A stretch of 64,000 nt of DNA from Talaromyces rugulosus. Its lineage: Eukaryota; Ascomycota; Eurotiomycetes; Eurotiales; Trichocomaceae. Of this stretch, positions 58,596 through 64,000 are shown piece by piece. The notes beneath the pieces are model-generated. The model was not told where the DNA came from. It saw only the letters and a program-made list of their open reading frames with translations, and ran no database searches. Position 1 is the stretch's first letter. The number at the start of each line of letters is the position of its first letter. The stretch is taken from positions 2,666,001 to 2,730,000 of the forward strand of contig NC_049565.1 of NCBI RefSeq assembly GCF_013368755.1, read 5' to 3'. The translations under genes and the position numbers were made by a program.

Positions 58596-61500
58596 TTAGG
58601 AGGCCAACGCCCCTCCTTCCGGCTTGGGCAACTTGGAGACCAACTTTTCGGCCAGTGCAATCAACGAGCTCGCGTTGGTGATGTCGAGGGTACTAAGCTC
58701 GCCACCCAGTTTCTGGCGCACCCAGCCACGGAGCTCCACGGCTGACAACGAGTCGAGGCCATACGCCATGAGTGGCCTGCCCGGGTCCACCTCGGTTTCG
58801 AGGCGCAGAAGCTTCGTGATCTGGGCTTGAAGCAGAGGTACGGCGGCGTTGGCTAGCACTGCTGGGTCAGGTTCGCTGGCCGTACATATGAGTCGAAACG
58901 CACGGATTGCCTGGTCAGCCAGATCACTTCCAGAGCTTGGGTCTTCGTTCTCAACTGTGGTGGAGGTGAAGAGGTAGCCGAACCGGGGATTGTCGGTCAG
59001 ATCGGATTGACCAGTGGGGAGTGGATAGGCGATGCCTGTAACCATCTGTGCGGCGCTGGCAGTGCTAAGAGGCGCCTGCCCACTGAGAATCTCCTGCTGC
59101 ATGATCGAGTATCCGAGGATACGGCGCAACATGCCTTCGTTGATAGGAGTCCACTCGCGCTTATCGAAGCGCGCCTCAAGCGTCGCTCCACCCACCTCGG
59201 CCACATATCCGACGTCTTGTATTAATCCAAGATCGACTGTATGTGCCGGAAGTCCCTGCCCTCGACGGTAGAAGGCGAAGGCATCTAAGAACGCATTGGC
59301 GGCTGCGTAGTTGGCCTGGCCTTTGTTGCCAACCACGCCCGAGATACTGGACAGCATAGTGAAGAAGTCGAGCCGCTGTTGCTCCTGTTGCGCGCCATTG
59401 TGGAGGTTCCATGTTCCGGCCAACTTTGCCTTGATGGCCGTTTGGTAGTCGTCGTGTGTCATCATCTCGTACGGCTTGTCCCTCAACACCATTGCAGCCT
59501 GAATAACGCCGGCAATATTCTCCGTTCGAAACACGCTTCTCACAAAGTCTGCGTCGCTCACATCACCCCTTGCCTCCCTCACTTCGCACCCGTACGAGGC
59601 GCAGTTTCTGACTACACGGGCCGATGCTTCATCGTTGATTCCACTCCTGCTCATGGCAATAATGTGGCGTGCTCCATGGCGTGCCATATCCACAGCGAGA
59701 CTCCCACAAAGACCCTTGAGCCCTCCAACAATCAGATACGAAACATCTGCTTTCAGTTCGAGTCTGCGGATTGCGCCACGGGTGGGTAGCTCCAAGCCTT
59801 GGTCTTCACTAGCTATAACAACCTTGCCCATGTGTTGGCCGCGTCGAATATAGGACAGTGCTGGTATGACTTGGTCAACGGGAAATGTGACAACGGGGCG
59901 AATTGGCCCGACATGACCATTGTTTACCAGTCCAAAAACCTCTTTCAGCAGCCTGTTTACATGTCAGTATGTTCTCTTTTTTCTATTTTCACCAGACCGG
60001 AACAGATATACACACCTTGCGGTAAGTTCATCACCAAAATGTCTGACGTACGAAAGATCAACAGCGCGGAAAGAGCAGTTCCTATCAAACGGCTCCATGG
60101 CTAATGTGTTACGGTCAACGATGTCGCGCTTTCCAATCTCCACCATGATACCGCCGTCAGCGGTCAGCCTCCACGACTCGTCCAACAGCTCGCCAACCAG
60201 AGAGTTGAGGATGACGGCAATACCGCGGCCGTTGGTTTCGCGCCGTATTTCCTCAGCAAACTTGGAATTGCGCGATGAAAACATGCGATTTGCCGGTATG
60301 TTGAACTGGGAGGCTAGCAGCTTACGTTTCTCGTCAGTGCTGACCGTGACATATATCTGTGTGGGTTTTATTTGTAAGTTGATAATCTTAGTTTTGGTAG
60401 AAGAATAAACAGAATCGATGCATACATCACACTTCTTGTATTGAGCCAACTGAATCGCCGCCATGCCCACCCCTCCAGCGGCGGAATGGATTAGGACTGT
60501 CTGCGTGAGTTGTAAAATGATAAGTATGTTGATCACTTATGAAGAAGAAAAAAAAGACTCTCGAATCGTTCTTACCTGGCCTTCCTGTAGATTAGCGAGA
60601 TGATAGAGGGAATATATGGCCGTCAAATACACCAAAGGGATAGTAGCAGCATCTTGAAAGCTCATCCAATCTGGGATAGCGTGAACCCGATCAGTAACAA
60701 CCTGCAGGTGGTTGACATAGGTTCCGTTCGTCTGGGCCACGACTCGGTCGCCAATCTTGAAGCCAGTCACTCCTGGGCCGAGCCGGCGAATATAGCCCGC
60801 GCACTCGCACCCGATCATGTGCTCATTCTCTGGTACAATTCCCATTGTAGTAGCTACATCCTTGAAGTTGACGCCCATGGCCATGACCTGGATTTCAACG
60901 TTCCTTGTTTCAACAGCAACATCACCCACAGTCGTCTCACACCAGGTTAGGCTCTCCAACGAGCCTTTCTTGTCAGCCTGGAGACGCACTTGGGCCTCGT
61001 TGGCGTGGAATGCCTTGGTGACAAGATCAAGACCGGCTCCCACCTCAGCGTTCTTGAATCTGTTGAGACTCTCATCTGGCATGATGCGTGGCACGAGGAG
61101 CATCCCACCACGCTCAGCGTATTCGGTCTCCAAAACACCGCCGGAAAGTATCTTTTTTAGTACCTGGTCCATGGCCCAGTATGCAGCTGGGCTAGCCGGG
61201 CTCTCGACGTCTAGGGTGATTAGCCGGGCACCTGGATCCTCACGATGGATGACACGGAACAGCCCTTGCACCATGGCATTCTCGGGATCGCTCACACGTT
61301 CTGTCTGTGCGCCCTTGGTAACCCAGAGAATTGGCTTGCCCAAAGCAACAAGAGCCTTGAGAGCTTCCCAATGCCTTTCCGAGATACTGGGCAATACAGG
61401 TTGGGCGAGCTCGTCTATGATTAGCACAATATCCACTGATGCAGTATTTTCCCCTTCAAACCCTTCAATGGACGTCTCTTTTACAGTACAGCCTAATCCC

Positions 61501-64000
61501 TCCACCATGAGATGCAAATTGGGCGAGCTTCGCAGAATGGTTTCGCCGAAACGTACCAGAGCGATTTTTCGTCCCTGGCAGCTTTCCCTGTTGCCTTTCA
61601 GGCTGTTCTTATACAGGTATGTGGGAGGATTACCCCCAACGCACAAAATATCACCCGAGCTCCAAGCATCGTTTAATAGGGGCTGGGATATATCGTTTCC
61701 TGAAAACTTTAAGTCGGGTATCGTTACAGTCGAGCTGGAGCTGGTCAAGTTTGCGGGGGAATCCATGCCGCTACTAGGAACGCTCATTCCGTCGCTGTCG
61801 CTCTCTATATTCGCGTCGCAAATATCAGCGAATTCACCGGGAGATGAAGATTTGGGGACCCCGAGCTTTGTCACTGGATCCGCAACAACGATGAGCGTGA
61901 AGGCTTCAGGCTTCATTAGTTCCTTCGACTTGGTGAGAATACGGTCCAAGTCAGCTTCGCTAGCGTTGATAATGACTAAATCATATAACATTTTCTCAGA
62001 AGGTAAACCCCAATTTTCTTGATTCAGAGCCAGGAGATGAAAGTTGATATCGCCACCTTTTCCCCCATTAGCAGATTCGGTGGCCACTAACGCTTGAGCG
62101 TTAGGTGACGCAAAGGTATAGTGCGAGAATGCAGCACGGGCTGATCTTGACGCAGAATTGCCATTCTGCAGCCAGAGGCTCAAGTTGCCGCTCGATTCTG
62201 TGTCATTGAAATTTATTTCGAGGACACTCAGTCGTGGTGTCTTGTGTGCAATGAGGTCTACCGCCTCATTGAACTTACTGCTCGCTGTCGAACTGAAGTA
62301 GAGAAGCTGATCTTGTGTCATGTGGAATATGTCAGGCCTCCAATTGACGGAATTAAACGAGTGAGGATCCGGCTTCCGGTCAACATCCAGACTTACGTAC
62401 TTCAGGCCTCGGAATCGAACGTACAGAGCGCCGCTGTTTGGGTCATGGATGGCTACATTGGTTGACCAGCTCTGTACATGGCTTTTGCGCCCACGGCCAG
62501 TCCACTCGGCCTCAGCGACTGACAAGCCGTTTTTTACCTGGTCTGGCAAGCGGTTTATCACCATATCGTCGATCTGCGAGAGGATAATAACATCATTTAG
62601 AGTGCTGCGCTCGCCGGCCAAGAAGGCGGCCGTCGCTGTCTGTTGGCAGACATCGAGTACTGCAGGGTGTATGGGATAATATGACTGGGGATCCCACTTA
62701 GATGGCGGTGGCTCTAGTGACAACGTAGAACGGCAAGTTTGTTGACCGCTGACCGTCTCCCATTGCTTGATCTTGCTGAACGACGGGCCAAAATGGCTAC
62801 CCATCTCGCGCTGCAGTTTATACCACGGCGCTGCAGACTGTGGATAACGTAACGGAGCAAGGTCAGCCCCGGACAGTTGGTGATCATCACCCAAAGGTTC
62901 CTGGACTCGAATCAAGCCGGCGCAATGCTCATATATGACTTCCTGGTTATCCGATGCAACCGTAAAGACCCGGAACTGATGCCAGTCCTTACTGCCTGGC
63001 ACGTCCATCAGGCTCAACAACAGCTTGGCTGGTTTGCCCTCCTCTAGAACAACAGCGCGGTCGAATTTGATGTTGCGGAAGCGGTAGGCGAGGTCACCGG
63101 GGCTTTGAACGCTACTTGTTTCTTCTGGATACAAGGCACAAAATTTCTGGTACATGGCCTCGAGCGCCATGGCAGCAAATGCCATACCAGGCACCAGCAC
63201 ATCAGGTCCCATCCGGTGGTCTTTGAGCCACGGAACATCGGCAAGGTCTAGCTTCTTACGCCACGTTGGCGCCTTCCAGGATGTCCCAGGAATCTTACTA
63301 CCCAAGAGGTCGTGTGTTATGTAGCGCTTGGTACGCCAGTCGACGCTCGCCGCGTTTTCGTGCCAGTAGCGAGAAGTATAGTTCCACTGATAATTTGGTA
63401 AATCGACAATTGCACGTCGATCTGTGTAGCCGCCGTTGACAGCTGCTATGTCAATAGGTGCGCCGGCCATGAAGAGGCGGCCCGCTACGTTTAATAGAGC
63501 CTGCAATGCACCATCTCCTCGCGCCCAGGTCGTATGATATGACACGTCTTTGCTGCCTGGAAGGTTCTTGTCCTTCAACACTTGGGCCACAGGGCCGGCT
63601 AAAGCGCCTGACGGACCAACTTCGATCAGCATGTCCGGCGTCTCGCTGACGATGAGATCCCTCAATACTTCAGAAAAGCGGACGGGGGAGACCATATTAG
63701 CGGTCCAGTATTCGACATCCGCCGGCATGTTCATCTTACTAGCAGTGACGGACGAATACATGTTCACTTCGGGTGCTGCGTTATCTTTGTTTATAGCTCG
63801 GAATTTGCCATCGCCGCGCAGCAGGTTTCCATACTCGTCCGAAACAATGTCCATAAGCGGTGAGTGATAGGCCAGATCAACTTGGAGTAAACGGGCAAAG
63901 TGACCAGTCGCCTTGATATCTTTTTCCAGGGCCTCCAGCGTATTCCTATACCCTGAGATAGTCACACTGCTGGGACTGTTGTAACATGCAATCCACGCAC
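58596..64000 (-). CDS. Highly reducing type I polyketide synthase, 5' part missing
   Basis: The gene runs off the right edge. Visible exons are >64000-60576, 60500-60426, 60356-60016 and 59952-58596. The order is the end of an acyltransferase (ACYNSPSSVTISGYRN, then VDLAYHSPLM). Next is a dehydratase (PWLKDHRMGPDVLVPG with the catalytic His, HPAVLDVCQQTATAAF with Asp). A decayed methyltransferase region follows: LSVLEINFNDTESS where active domains have LEIGAGTG. An enoyl reductase comes next (VNFKDVATTMGIVPENEHMI, IHSAAGGVGMAAIQLAQ). The ketoreductase has YLIVGGLKGLCGSLA and MLSSISGVVGNKGQANYAAAN. The acyl carrier protein has its phosphopantetheine Ser in YGLDSLSAVELRGW. There is no thioesterase, as usual for HR-PKS. 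Product unknown; likely a reduced, unmethylated chain. KS and most of AT lie beyond 64,000. Confidence 0.95.

Noticed and set aside
1..64000. CRISPR arrays, insertion sequences, bacterial operons
   Set aside because: The window is eukaryotic with spliced genes; no regularly spaced repeats, terminal inverted repeats with transposase, or Shine-Dalgarno-led operons were seen.

Overview
This is fungal nuclear DNA, most probably from a filamentous ascomycete of the Eurotiales (Aspergillus/Penicillium/Talaromyces type). The evidence is many short introns of about 45-90 bp with GT..AG ends, fungal-only families (Zn2Cys6 factor, Fta4, Fyv7, highly reducing PKS, secreted pectin lyase) and the linked nitrate genes crnA-niiA-niaD. 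I spliced genes by hand from donor/acceptor sites and reading-frame continuity. For most multi-exon genes the exon lengths sum to a multiple of three, which supports the models. No tRNA, rRNA, CRISPR array or intact transposon was recognised.

Layout. 0.9-12.2 kb: a trans-enoyl-reductase-like MDR protein, a peroxisomal ABC half-transporter, a large leucine-rich-repeat protein and ribosomal protein L5, all on the minus strand. 12.5-24.2 kb: an F-box protein, a HAD hydrolase, a secreted beta-lactamase-fold protein that has lost its catalytic Ser/Lys, an NmrA-like protein, a second F-box/zinc-finger protein, kinetochore protein Fta4 and a coiled-coil protein. 24.5-34.3 kb is a looser accessory stretch: L-rhamnose mutarotase, a protein with a STAND-type fungal N-terminal domain and C-terminal repeats, a D-2-hydroxyacid dehydrogenase, a pectin lyase and a Zn2Cys6 regulator.

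34.6-45.3 kb is the nitrate assimilation cluster. A nitrate permease and nitrite reductase lie on the minus strand and nitrate reductase on the plus strand. Together they take up nitrate and reduce it to nitrite and then ammonium. The shared niiA-niaD intergenic region carries NirA-type CTCCGCGG boxes and several GATA (AreA-type) sites, including a perfect GATA palindrome, and a further NirA-type box lies upstream of the permease. 45.5-56.3 kb is a housekeeping block: a gamma-tubulin complex protein, NuA4 subunit Eaf7, mitochondrial NAD-isocitrate dehydrogenase subunit 2, exocyst Sec5 and rRNA-processing Fyv7. 56.7-64 kb holds an APH-fold phosphotransferase and the 3' part of a highly reducing polyketide synthase that runs off the right edge and probably marks a secondary-metabolite cluster.

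The least ordinary items are the STAND-N-domain/repeat protein, the catalytically dead beta-lactamase-like protein, the PKS with an eroded methyltransferase, and the regulatory architecture of the nitrate promoters.
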